DNA from: Ochotona curzoniae
Lineage: Eukaryota; Chordata; Mammalia; Lagomorpha; Ochotonidae
NCBI RefSeq assembly: GCF_017591425.1
Contig: NW_024466218.1
Coordinates: 11,546,001-11,610,000, forward strand
DNA length: 64,000 nucleotides
Direction of reading: 5' to 3'
Position 1 is the stretch's first letter. Every line of letters begins with the position of its first letter. The notes under the pieces were generated by a model. That model saw nothing but the letters and a program-made list of their open reading frames with translations. It did not search any database and was not told the DNA's origin. Both the position numbers and the translations under genes were made by a program. Of this stretch, positions 13,401-21,161 are shown one piece after another.

Positions 13401-16400
13401 TTTCCTGGCCAACCCTTCCATTGTCTTCTGCGTCCCAGGAGCCTTGTTCTACTGGACAGTAATTTTGAGGGCTGATAAAAGAACAACTGTGAAAGCCTTT
13501 TGCATTTTTTTAAGTAGGTTTACTTATTTTTTTATTGAAAAGTTATATTTACAGAGAAAGAGAAAGATTTTTGTTTGGTGATTCACCCCCCAAGTGGCTG
13601 CAATGGCCAGAGCTGAGCCAATCTGAAGCTAGGAGCCAGGAGCCTCTTCTGGGCCTCCTACATGGGTACAGAGTTCCAAGGCTTTGGGCCGACCTCAACT
13701 GCTTTCCCAGGCTACAAGCAGGAAGCTGGTTGGAACTTCGAACAGCTGGAACATGAATCAGTGCCCATATGGGATCCCAAGCATGCAAGGCGAGGGCTTT
13801 AGCCATTAGGCTACTGCTCCAGGCGCAAAATCCTTTTGTGTTTAACTGAGGTGATCCCAGACCTGACTCCTGTGTGTGCCAGCCAGTATGGGGTTCAGCT
13901 CAGTCTGTCGCCCACATCAGCCTAAATACATACTGGTGGTTGCAGTTGCTAGGTTGGTTCTGCCTCCAACCCCATCTCTTGCTCAAAGTAATGGATGCTG
14001 CAGCCCAGCCCAGCCCTACCCACCATACACTTGGTCCTCAATGTACCCCAGCCCAGTTGGAACAACCCCCAGTAACCCCACCAGGTCCACCCTCAGCCCT
14101 GGTTCCTGTGCTTGCCAGTATGTACAGAAGACTGGTTCATTCTGTCCCACATCCCATTTTGTTCTATCCTGGATTTTGCACTTTCCACATGGCACAACCC
14201 TGCCCAGTCTACCCTTTCCAGAACCAATGCACACACTTGGCAGCAAGTGGAGCAGCTTGCCTGGCCTGACCCATACTCCTAATCTGAATCATGTGCTCAC
14301 TGGTGGGAGATACAGCTCACCATGGGAGTTCCCCAATTTCCCCCACTTAGCCTACTCCCAGATCTCATGTATGCCATTGGGTGCTAGGCTCTTAACCAAC
14401 ATAGCCTGCCCTCTCTGTCTTGGCCTTTGTGTGTGCTGGTGGATACTGTGGCCTGTTCCGCCCAATACCCTATTCCTGGATGTACCTATGGGTACTGAAG
14501 CCTGGACCAGCTTGGCCTGTTCTCAACCCCAGTACCCATGAGAGTCAGAGGTTCCCATGGTCATATCTAGCTTAGCCCTTCACTACCCCACTCACTTGAG
14601 CAAACTAGCAGGTATTTCAGTTCCACAGGGCTAAGCCCACGTAGTCCCCACAGAATCTGCTCCCAGAACTGATGCTCTCATGTGCTAGGCAGTGTCATGG
14701 TCGAGACTTATGTTACCTATCTCCTGTTCCAGTACACACAGACAGGAAGATCTGGGTGAAGCCCCCAGCCCTAGCTTTAGTGTGTACTGGTGGGTGGTGA
14801 TCAGTGGTGGTTGATGCTAACTAGCCCAGCTCAGGTCTCCCACATGTGTGGGTGCATCAGTCTGATCCATAAAGGTCCTCTAACTTCCTTCTTCCAAACC
14901 TCTCAGTCTCAGCCCCCTCACTTCCCTGCAATTACGGTGGCCCTGTTGGTAAAAGTCCCCCAGGAGTCATTCCTCACCTGCAACATACTCCTTTGGCAGT
15001 CTTCCCTTGCACGCATCCTCATACCCACTTTCTTGAGAGGATCACAGTCCCCGCACCTGGGAGCACATGGGTTCCCCAGCCCTGTCTTCCCAAGTCCAAT
15101 TTCCTGGTGGAGGGGTGTGCTGACCTGGAGCTCTGGCTACCCACTAGGGACCCAAGATCATGGACGGGTTCCCAGACTGGCTACCTGGGATCTTACCCCT
15201 CTGCTCACTTGGGACGCAAGTACATGTGCAAGACCTCAGGCCTGGCCCAGTTGCACATCATACCAGCATGGGGCCTTTCCCCACTGCTCCCCACCTGCCG
15301 TTGGAACGAAAGCACATGCGCAATCTCAGGCCCACTCGACAGTTCGCTGCAAGTCCTCAGATCCCAGAGCTCATGGAAGAGAGTGTGCCTAATGTTGGCT
15401 CAGTCTGCACAGACAGAAGAAAGCCACCAGTGGCTTCATTTTCACACAGATGTTCTTTAACTTGGCACAAGGGGAGCGATTCAGAGTGTGCTCATGAGAC
15501 ACATTTACAGGGTTTCCTCTGAGTGAGGATGGACATGCATGGAGCTGCCAAGTACCATTGTTCATAACCCCATAGCAGTAAACAGAAAATTAAAACATGA
15601 GTTACAAAAATAGCCTAAGCTACTTAAGGCTGAAAATAAGACATTCATCTTCTATGTTGAAATGTATGATGTTTTTAAGTTTTTAATTTGTTTAGAAAAT
15701 GTTAACAGATATAAACATTTTATATATTTGTGGGGTACTATGTTTTAACACATGCATGCATCATTTAATGTCCACAGTAAATATTTGTCTCTTCAAATTT
15801 CTGACATTTATTTTTACTGAAACACCCAACATTGTCTTAGCTTTTTTTAATTGAGACATAAAGTGTGTTAACATTACCTGCAATTACCCTACTATGCAAA
15901 AGAACCCCGAAACGTCTTATTTCTATCAAGTATAACCTAGTACCAATCAGTCAGCCTTTCCCCATCTGTCCTTTCCTTCTTCCATCCCAGCCTCTGGTAA
16001 GTGCCAGTGCTTTTAATTTTATGAAATTACCCATTTTTCAGACTTGACATATGAGTGAGATCATGTGACACTTGTCTTTCTGTGCTTGGCTTATTTTACT
16101 TAACGTGAATTCCACTTCCATCCGTGTGGTTGTCAATGAAGATTTTGCCCATTTTCCTTGTTGAGTAGTATTCCATTGTGCATATGTGCCACACTTTATT
16201 TATCCATCAGTGGAGAGACACTTAGGTTGATTCCATTTCCTGGCTATCGTAACGTGTGCTGCAGGAGACATGGGACTGCAGATGTCTCTTTGCCAGACAG
16301 ATTTCATTTCTCTTGGATCAAGACCCAGGAGTGGGGTTGCTGGATCATATGGAAGTTCTATTTTTAGTTTTGGAAGAATTTCCATACTGTCTTCCAAAAT

Positions 16401-19400
16401 GACTTTATTTTATTTATATTTTAAAAGATTTATTTATCTGAAAGGCAGAATAACAGAGATCAGGAACCCCCCCCAACCCACATATACACACCTCTTCTGC
16501 TGATTCACTCCCCAAATAACTTTGCCAGACCAAAGTCGTGGACTAAAAACTGAATATTCCGCATGGGTGACAGGGCTCAAGTGCCCGGGTTATCTTCCAT
16601 TGCCTTCTCAGGTGCATTAGCAAGGAGTTGGATCAGAATCAGAGCAGCAGGAATCATAAACAGTGCTCTGATAGTGTATGCTGATGAGGCAAGCCAGTGC
16701 CAGTCCCATGTATTTGTGAATGTATTTGTGATAATTTAACTCCCTAAAGGACTATGAGCTTTTGGTGCTTTTGAGGTCCTTGGTAATCTGTTTAAGGTCA
16801 ACTCTTTAATTGCCTATGCCTGTCTCCCTTCTCAGGGGGCATATCTCAGGGGGGTGCTGTTGAAGACTGATGGGTGGGTGTCATCTTAATGCTGGAGGTG
16901 AAAGTTTGCTTCTCACCATCCACACCTCAGGCCAGAGGGAGCTGGCCAATCAGGTGTCATGGGGCAAGTATATGCCCATGTTCTGCTATTCATGCTTTGG
17001 GCATGTCTTGTACAGTGATGAGAATGGAAAGGAGGAGTTATTCCCAATGAAAGACCTCATTTCGCGTTTCCGGGCCAATATTATTACCAATGGAACAAAG
17101 CCTTTTGAAGAAGAGAAGTGGGATGGCATTTCGGTTGGTTCCTTGCATTTTCAGGTAAGTCATGAGAGGTTCTGCTGTCCTTGTGGAAATGTAATGGGTA
17201 CAGACTGACCTCCATCTCTGACCTGATGGTGGCAGGTGGGAAGTCCTTCCGTGCTTGGCTCTTACGCCATACAATCCCATCATGAAAGTGAGCTTGGCAT
17301 CCCAGGGTCTTTAAGTCACCCTTAAATCTAGCTAAGGGGCTGGTGCTGTGGGGTGGCACATTGAGCAGCCACCTGCAATGCTGACATCCCATATGGATGC
17401 CGGTTTACGTCCTGGTTGCTTCACTTGCTTCACTTCCCATGGAGCTCCCTGTTAAGGTGCTGGGAAAGGAAAGCAGATGGTCCAAGTGCTTGGGTACCTG
17501 CTGCCATATGGGAGATCTGGGTGAAGCTCCTAGCTCCTGGCTCCTGATTTTGGCCTGGCCCCAATCCTAGCCATTATGGCCACTTTGGGAATGAACCAAT
17601 GCAGGGAAGATCTCTCTGTCTCTTGTCTGTTCTCTTTCTGTATCTCTGCCTTTCAAGTAAGTGAATGAATAAAATCTTTAGAAAACAATCCAGCTAATGA
17701 GATGGAGGAGAAAATGTGGCCTGGAGAGGTCATGGGTCAGCCAAGCATCCCAGGTGAGAGACAGGCTCCTCTCTCCTTCCCCCATCTCTGTCCATTTCAA
17801 CTACTTATGTGGCCTGGGAAAGCTGCTTTATTATTTTTTTTTAAGTTCCTTTATTTATTTTTTATTATATTTGAAAGTGGGGAGGGAGAGAGAGAAATCT
17901 TTCGTCTGCTCGTTCACTGTCCAAATGCTTATGATGGCTGGAACTGGGTCAGGCTGAAGCCAGGTCCCTAGAACTCCTAGCAGGTTTCCTTGCCTGCCGC
18001 CTAGGACTTGGGCTATGGCTCTGCCTTCCAGGGCGTGTACCAGCAGGAAGTCAGATCAGAAGCAGAGTAGCTGGGACTTGAACCAGGCACTGAAATATGG
18101 AGTGTAAGCATCTCAAGCAGTTATCTGACCACAGCACCACCCTCCTGCCCCTGGCCTGGGGAGCAGGACTTCAGCTCTACAGGAGATTGTGTCCCTTGGC
18201 CTAGGTGTGGGCTGTTGCTATGCACCTGTCTCTGCAGAAGGGGAGGATCTAGGCAACTTTGTTGTAGCACTGTCTTCTTCCTTCACTTCTGCCAGGTTTT
18301 GGGACCTTGTCATAGGTGCCAGATGATTTGCATCGACCAGAAAACTGGGCAAAGGAACCAAGATGTGTTTCAAAAACTTTCTGAGACTCGCAAGAGAAAG
18401 GTAAGCAAGATGGCCAAGCCCTGCCTGCCCCATAGTTCCTCGCATTGTTCTGTGGTCTGGCCTGTTACTGGCACCAGAGGTGGGGTGAGGAGAACACTGA
18501 GTAATTATCCGAAATGGGGACTGTCCTGCCTGTTTCAAGGCTGCTGGGCCATCGCCACTGGGTCTCTGACCTTGCGTTTTGTTTGATTTTGTTTTATTTG
18601 CATGCATTTTTTAATGCTCTCCAATCTTGTTTAAAAAGCTGTGACTAGGGCCCGGCGCGGTGGCGCAAGTGGTTAAAGGTCCTCACCTTGCATGCCCGGG
18701 ATCCCATATGGGCGCCGGTTCTAATCCCGGCAGCCCCGCTTCCCTTCCAGCTCCCTGCCTGTGGCCTGGGAAAGCAGTCGAGGACGGCCCAAAGCTTTGG
18801 GAACCTGCACCCGCGTGGGAGACCTGGAAGAGGCTCCTGGCTTCGGATCGGCATAGTATCGGCCCGTTGCGCTCACTTGGGGAGTGAATCATCGGACGGA
18901 AGATCTTCCTCTCTGTCTCTCCTCTCTGTATATCTGCCTTTCCAATGAAAAAATAATAAAAATAAATCTTTAAAAAAAAAAAAAAGCTGTGACTATAAAA
19001 AAGCAGTGAGTGAAGTGATTCTGCTGTCTGAGTGGCTGTTTTCTTCACGGAAGATCTCACTCAGAGTGACTGCATAGTAAGAATTAGCTAGTGTCATTAT
19101 CCTGAGCTCATCTCCTTAAGGGTAATTGTTACAGATTCTAAATGTTATAAACTGATTTTTTAAAAAAGGGTTTGTTTTATTTACCTGAAAGGCAGAATGA
19201 TTGATAGAGGAGAGACAGAAAGGGAGCAGGAGGAGACAAGTCTCTCATGGACTGGTTCACTCTCCAAATGGCCACAATGGCCCAGGCTAGGTCAGACTGA
19301 AGCCAGGAGCCCAGAACGCCATCTGGGTCTCCAGTGTGGGTATCAAGAGCCCAGGGACTTGGGCCTGCGTCCTTTGTTTTCCCAGGGTACCTAGTAGGGA

Positions 19401-21135
19401 GCTGGCTCATGAGTGCAGCAGCAGTTAAACTGGCACTGCTGTTTTTGGTATTGCAAAAAGAGGCTTAACCCACTGTACCACATGGATTCTTTAGAAAGAT
19501 TTGTTTTACAGACTCATGCTTTCTGTAGGACTTATTGTCCCCAAAGATTTCCAAGAAGCCAAGTAGGAGTTAGGCAGTGTAGAGCACTTCTTAAAAATCA
19601 GCAGAAATGGGCCTGGCACAATAGCCTAAATGGCTAAAGACCTCACCTTGCATGCACCAGGATCTCATATGGGTGCCACTTCATGTCCTGGCTGCTCCAC
19701 TTCCCTTTCAGCTCCCTGCCTGTGTTCTGGGAAAGCAGTCGAGGACAGGCCAAGGCCTTGGAACCCTGTACCCATGTAGGAAACCTGAGGGGGCTCCTGG
19801 TTCCTGGCTTCAGATTGACTCAGTTCCAGCTGTTGTGACCACTTGGGGAGTAAACCAGAGGATGGATCTTTCTGTCTCTCCTTTCTATAAATCTGACTTT
19901 CTAATAAAAAAAGTTTTTTTTTTTAAAGATAAAAATTGACAGAAATGATGCACGTATCCAGTCTATTTCCAATAATACCTCTCAGGTTAATGTGTGGTAG
20001 AAGGTTCTATGCCCTTTCTGTAGAGGGTTTCTGCAGATGCAGGATTTTGTATCCTTACAGATATAGGAGGGATGTGACATCCTGGAGATGTTGCTGGGGG
20101 TGCTATACCAACGTGTGTGTCCAGCTCCTGCAGGCCCTAAATGGGTGTGAACACCTTCAGCCTGCCCCACGTGTGTTGTCTGGAGAATACATGGATGGGC
20201 ACGGGTCCCAGAGTCCCTGGAAGTAGTGCTCCTTAGTGTCCCTGTGATCCTGATGGGCGCAAGTGGCTGACTTTTCAATTCTGCAATGTTTTTATTTATC
20301 GCATCTTTATGTATGGAATACTTTCAGGTAGAAAAGTTGCAAAGTGAGTGCAGAGTCCCCATGCTCTTTTCACCCACAAGCACTTAAATCTTAAGGCATG
20401 AACTTGCCTATAGCCCCGTAGCCTGGGTCCTAAAACTGGAGGATGTCCCAAAGGTGTGGCAGGAACCAAGGGCTCAAAGACAGCATCCTGTCCTCCCCAG
20501 GGGTCTTAATGGCTCCATTGCAAACCTTGAGCAGACTCTTGAATTTTCTCATTTTGAGCTTTCCATTGTCTTTCTTATGGTGAATTTGGAGAACTTACAG
20601 TACTCATTTACAAAGAAAACTGCAGAATTTTGTCAGTATCTTCCTTGAATAGTTTTTGGTTTAGGGGACAGAGAGGAGATGGGCCTGGCAGTGGTCAGAA
20701 ACTGAGAGTGGAGAGAAGGTCTTCTAGCAGGACGCTCGGGGCACGTGAGGCAGTGATGCAAAGAACACACCCGGCAAGATGGAGGCATAGGGTCAGGATG
20801 CTCAGAAGATAAATCTTTATGATCTGATGCGAATTCTCCCCGTGTCCCACCGTGCACTGCCATGTAAAACAGCACTGCATTGAGTTCCAGCGCATGCCTC
20901 TGAAGATCGCTCTTCAGTGTTTACTTGTACCTCATCATTGGCAGCCTTATTTGAACTGCTGTTACTGCTCTCTTATTCCTAGGTGAACTTTGGCGTGTAC
21001 CTGATGCATACGTCCGTGGATTTATCTTCTCCGTGTTTCCTGTCTGTGGGATCTAAGGTGTTCCCGGTATTGAAAGAGAATGTGGAACATGCTGATTTAC
21101 CGGCTTCTGAGAAACACCAGGATATTCTCTCCTGA
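1002..21135 (+). CDS. MOCOS: MOCOS, molybdenum cofactor sulfurase, 3' half (eight coding exons)
   Basis: MOCOS puts the terminal sulfur on molybdenum cofactor, which activates xanthine dehydrogenase and aldehyde oxidase in the cytosol. The full mammalian protein is about 890 residues: an N-terminal NifS-like PLP domain that makes a cysteine persulfide, then MOSC_N and MOSC domains that bind the cofactor. This window has the last 431 codons in eight exons. All eight have an AG acceptor, and the seven internal ones have a GT donor. The exon phases fit without a break (426+163+79+125+106+139+105+153 = 1296 nt). The joined product matches my memory of human MOCOS closely except in the linker within the first exon. 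The PLP lysine, the LRTGCFC-type persulfide cysteine and the start codon lie upstream of the window. If the gene has 15 exons as in human, these are exons 8-15. It appears intact. Confidence 0.96.
1650..2020 (+). mobile_element. old C-type SINE, sense
   Basis: 'ggtcatttagcctagcggtt' matches the tRNA-like start, and 'gcctgccacccacatgggag' plus 'gggttcctggctgctgg' the body. Diverged and partly rearranged. Confidence 0.7.
2596..2896 (-). mobile_element. C-type SINE, antisense
   Basis: GA-rich start, 'tctgttcactggttcattcc', 'caggtctcccatgtgggtgc', 'tgcccatatgggatcc' and terminal 'ccaggccc' identify it. It pairs in inverted orientation with the copy at 4006-4325 across MOCOS exon 9. Confidence 0.85.
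3624..3786 (+). CDS. MOCOS: MOCOS exon 9 (MOSC_N domain)
   Basis: Acceptor 'ttctgtctag' at 3614-3623; donor 'ggtaca' after G3786. The exon is 163 nt, so it enters in phase 0 and leaves with one base of a glycine codon. It encodes VTSWPIGKQGLLYDRSW...NHNGICLSQKQEPRLCLIQP...MVIKAK, the core of the MOSC_N domain (LLYDRSW and LSQKQEPRL motifs) that precedes the cofactor-binding MOSC fold. An antisense C-SINE (2596-2896) lies upstream and a sense C-SINE (4006-4325) downstream, so the exon sits between inverted repeats. Confidence 0.97.
4006..4327 (+). mobile_element. C-type SINE, sense, with 16-bp target duplication
   Basis: It runs from 'gggcctggtgcagtaaccta' to 'aataaaactaaataaacctt'. The direct repeat agagatataaactttg flanks it at 3990-4005 and 4328-4343 without mismatch, as expected for L1-machinery insertion. 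Confidence 0.93.
4487..4612 (-). mobile_element. short mariner-like element (MITE), reverse orientation
   Basis: Read on the minus strand it begins near 'gtacatcaaaaattttacag' and ends 'ttccatgaactttttgaga'. It shares ends and core with copies at 40317-40444 and 58147-58700. Family naming is uncertain. Confidence 0.55.
4868..5400 (-). mobile_element. older antisense C-SINE(s), interrupted
   Basis: The outer element is visible as 'ttttatttgaaaggcag' before and 'atttgaaaggtag...ggagagaaagatcttccac' after the inner SINE (4978-5293). A separate antisense scrap, 'catctgctggttcacacccc', lies at about 4880-4935. Confidence 0.65.
4978..5293 (+). mobile_element. C-type SINE, sense, nested in an antisense SINE
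   Basis: It starts 'gggctgggcacaataactta' and ends 'aaaaataaataaatctta'. The flanking duplication is atttgaaaggcag (4965-4977) and atttgaaaggtag (5295-5307), one mismatch. The target is the tail of another C-SINE. Confidence 0.88.
5575..5755. repeat. T-rich / pyrimidine low-complexity tract
   Basis: About 180 nt of TTTTC/TTTA-type sequence in MOCOS intron 9, next to an antisense L1 fragment. The hydrophobic Phe/Leu-rich open frames across it are artefacts. Confidence 0.75.
5860..6140 (-). mobile_element. L1 ORF2-derived fragment, antisense
   Basis: The stretch with 'ttttctgcaactgttgatct' and 'ttactaatgtgatgcgttat' matches the reverse complement of the L1 reverse-transcriptase region as I remember it. 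It is heavily decayed with no open frame. Confidence 0.6.
6147..6510 (-). mobile_element. C-type SINE, antisense
   Basis: 'gatttatttatttttatttg' and 'aaaggcagatttatggagag' begin it. A (CA)n tract at 6198-6211 and 'tcacaggaggctgcaggaag' follow, and 'acaggcgccc' ends it. Confidence 0.85.
6925..7003 (+). CDS. MOCOS: MOCOS exon 10
   Basis: Acceptor 'tttctcaccag' and donor 'caggtgagat' (AG|GTGAGA). The exon is 79 nt. The bases GG complete a glycine codon carried over from the previous exon, then the frame reads MEPIEVPLEENSEQ...CQSKVCADR. The final AG waits for G from the next exon to make Arg. This is the start of the MOSC domain, where the VCADRV segment opens the fold. The exon is small but clearly homologous to human over its whole length. 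Confidence 0.95.
8430..8766 (-). mobile_element. C-type SINE, antisense, with 13-bp target duplication
   Basis: Body from 'ttttttaaaagatttactta' to 'ctaccatgctgggccc'. atggcacattttc flanks it at 8417-8429 and 8768-8780. Confidence 0.92.
9440..9740 (-). mobile_element. C-type SINE, antisense
   Basis: 'tttttaaagattgattttat' to 'ctcactcagccacag'. The direct repeat gaggaacttct is at 9418-9428 and 9741-9751. Confidence 0.85.
9992..10116 (+). CDS. MOCOS: MOCOS exon 11 (MOSC domain)
   Basis: A long pyrimidine tract and acceptor 'ttcttctccag' lead in; the donor is 'aaaaggtatta' after G10116. The exon is 125 nt, entering in phase 2 and leaving in phase 1. It reads VNTYDCGEKISNWLSKFFGRP then CHLIKQSSSFQRNAKVKHGK. 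GEKISNWL..FFGRPCHLIKQ is the expected MOSC sequence. The weak donor context (GTATTA) is the least consensus-like of the eight. Confidence 0.95.
10450..10626 (-). mobile_element. C-type SINE 5' part, antisense
   Basis: 'tctcccatgtgggtgcaggg' and 'cagggagctggatggaaatt' are present, ending in 'attccagccccc'. The tail half is missing. Confidence 0.75.
10628..10895 (-). mobile_element. C-type SINE, antisense, with internal 9-bp expansion
   Basis: It abuts the previous copy. The segment at 10697-10738 repeats caatggctg four times where other copies have one. It ends 'ccacaacaccagcc'. Confidence 0.8.
11449..11509 (+). repeat. 22-bp tandem repeat
   Basis: The unit acgctggctgctatggggtc plus cc occurs twice in a row (11449-11470, 11471-11492) with a diverged partial third. 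Confidence 0.85.
11642..11895 (-). mobile_element. old C-type SINE, antisense
   Basis: 'tgcttgaaagtcaaagtggc', 'gatggttcactcccgcatgt' and 'ccatcttccgctgcttccca' are diverged SINE landmarks. Confidence 0.65.
11915..12246 (-). mobile_element. C-type SINE, antisense, with 12-14 bp target duplication
   Basis: 'tttaaaaagatttatttatt' to 'ctattgtgccgggcc'. tgaccttagatg occurs on both sides (11903-11914, 12247-12258). Confidence 0.92.
12445..12550 (+). CDS. MOCOS: MOCOS exon 12 (MOSC domain)
   Basis: Acceptor 'catcattttcag', donor AG|GTAAGA. The exon is 106 nt. AT completes an Asp codon (GAT), then QFPATTATLSLVNEAQYLLV and NQSSVWELQQQLST, with AG left for the next exon. SLVNEAQYLL is strongly conserved. 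The intron after it is the longest MOCOS intron in the window (12551-17015) and holds three C-SINEs, a CA-rich degenerate block and an old L1. Confidence 0.95.
12803..13040 (-). mobile_element. C-type SINE, antisense (partial)
   Basis: 'atggcttcagtggctggagt' to 'ccacagtgccggcccc'. The GA-rich part is lost. Confidence 0.75.
13041..13344 (-). mobile_element. C-type SINE, antisense
   Basis: 'atttctttatttgagaggta' to 'cataaccccagcc'. It sits directly beside the previous copy, so the two form a tandem pair. Confidence 0.75.
13508..13828 (-). mobile_element. C-type SINE, antisense
   Basis: 'ttacttatttttttattgaa' to 'gctactgctccaggcg', with all body landmarks present. Confidence 0.88.
13870..15510 (+). 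repeat. CA/CC-rich degenerate repeat block, possibly lagomorph L1 5'UTR-like
   Basis: About 1.6 kb in MOCOS intron 12 with composition unlike the flanks: C-rich, few stop codons. A motif of the type tgtgtgctggtggatactgt ... cctgttccgccca recurs irregularly at about 13871, 14106, 14427 and 14779. Its length and composition suggest a retroelement-derived or VNTR-like unit, perhaps the 5' region of a lagomorph L1. I cannot name it with confidence. The open frames here (for example 13876-14541) follow from composition. Confidence 0.4.
15690..16400 (-). mobile_element. L1 3' end (ORF2 C-terminus and 3'UTR), antisense
   Basis: On the minus strand 16397-16200 still reads an L1 ORF2 C-terminal-like peptide (YDPATPLLGLDPREMKSVWQ ... 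KWNQPKCLSTDG). The lower part to about 15690 resembles an old L1MA-type 3'UTR. It is decayed and cannot be active. Confidence 0.85.
16400..16707 (-). mobile_element. C-type SINE, antisense, beside the L1
   Basis: 'ttttaaaagatttatttatc', 'tgctgattcactccccaaat' and terminal 'aagccagtgccagtcc'. Confidence 0.8.
17016..17154 (+). CDS. MOCOS: MOCOS exon 13 (MOSC domain)
   Basis: Acceptor 'gtcttgtacag', donor CAG|GTAAGT, a full consensus. The exon is 139 nt. T completes the Ser codon, then DENGKEELFPMKDLISRFRA, NIITNGTKPFEEEKWDGISV, GSLHFQ. FRANI and FEEEKWD are hallmark MOSC residues of this family. An open frame extends in both directions past the splice sites, but the junctions are fixed by homology and phase. 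The flanking C-SINEs at 16400-16707 (antisense) and 17336-17686 (sense) face each other across the exon. Confidence 0.96.
17336..17686 (+). mobile_element. C-type SINE, sense
   Basis: 'ggggctggtgctgtggggtg' to 'gaataaaatctttagaaaac'. Duplication aatctagctaa (17325-17335) / aatccagctaa (17687-17697). Confidence 0.88.
17832..18152 (-). mobile_element. C-type SINE, antisense
   Basis: 'tttattatatttgaaagtgg', 'gtctgctcgttcactgtcca', ending 'caccaccctcctgcccc'. Confidence 0.8.
18296..18400 (+). CDS. MOCOS: MOCOS exon 14 (PCHRC motif)
   Basis: Acceptor 'cacttctgccag', donor AAAG|GTAAGC. The exon is 105 nt, exactly 35 codons, in phase 0 at both ends, so skipping it would keep the frame. It reads VLGPCHRCQMICIDQKTGQR then NQDVFQKLSETRKRK. 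The GPCHRC segment is the conserved cysteine-containing motif of the MOSC domain, so a skipped transcript would probably be inactive. It is bracketed closely by opposed C-SINEs, ending 144 nt upstream and starting 248 nt downstream. Confidence 0.97.
18648..18980 (+). mobile_element. young full-length C-type SINE with 15-bp target duplication
   Basis: This is the best-preserved copy in the window. It runs from gggcccggcgcggtggcgca, with a tRNA-like promoter (B box ggttctaatccc), through the CpG-retaining body (gatcccatatgggcgccggt), to 'aaaaataaatctttaaa' and an A tail. aaaaagctgtgacta flanks it perfectly at 18633-18647 and 18981-18995. The many intact CpGs and the perfect duplication mean recent insertion. 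It lies in MOCOS intron 14. Confidence 0.96.
19156..19485 (-). mobile_element. C-type SINE, antisense
   Basis: 'gggtttgttttatttacctg' to 'cccactgtaccacatgg'; body landmarks diverged. Confidence 0.75.
19609..19928 (+). mobile_element. C-type SINE, sense
   Basis: 'gggcctggcacaatagccta' to 'aataaaaaaagttttttttt'. Imperfect duplication aaaaatcagcagaaatg / aaaaattgacagaaatg. Confidence 0.88.
20290..20400 (-). mobile_element. possible L1 3'UTR scrap, antisense
   Basis: 'gttgcaaagtgagtgcagag' with 'tccccatgctcttttcaccc' resembles an old L1 3'UTR read in reverse. Weak. Confidence 0.3.
20983..21135 (+). CDS. MOCOS: MOCOS exon 15, C-terminal coding exon
   Basis: Acceptor 'tcttattcctag' and 50 codons to TGA at 21133-21135. 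It reads VNFGVYLMHTSVDLSSPCFL, SVGSKVFPVLKENV, then EHADLPASEKHQDILS. FGxYLMH and the PCFLSVGS segment match human well, and the last residues differ only slightly (human ends ..HQDVTS). This is the end of the MOSC domain and the protein. The 3'UTR follows directly; its end is not certain (see 21156). Confidence 0.96.
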   Translation: MNFGVYLMHTSVDLSSPCFLSVGSKVFPVLKENVEHADLPASEKHQDILS

Positions 21136-21155
21136 TCACACCCTGCCCCAGCACA

Positions 21156-21161
21156 CATAAA
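21156..21161 (+). other. MOCOS: possible MOCOS poly(A) signal (CATAAA variant)
   Basis: CATAAA begins 21 nt after the MOCOS stop codon. I see no AATAAA or ATTAAA in the next roughly 1 kb. If this variant hexamer is used, the 3'UTR is very short. If not, the UTR runs on through the sequence after 21160, which I cannot delimit. Confidence 0.3.

Noticed and set aside
13876..14541. 221-codon open frame in MOCOS intron 12
   Set aside because: No homology I recognise; lies in a C-rich repeat-like block and parallel frames are equally open.
16200..16397. 65-codon minus-strand frame that looks like a real protein
   Set aside because: It is the C-terminal end of a dead L1 ORF2, not a host gene.
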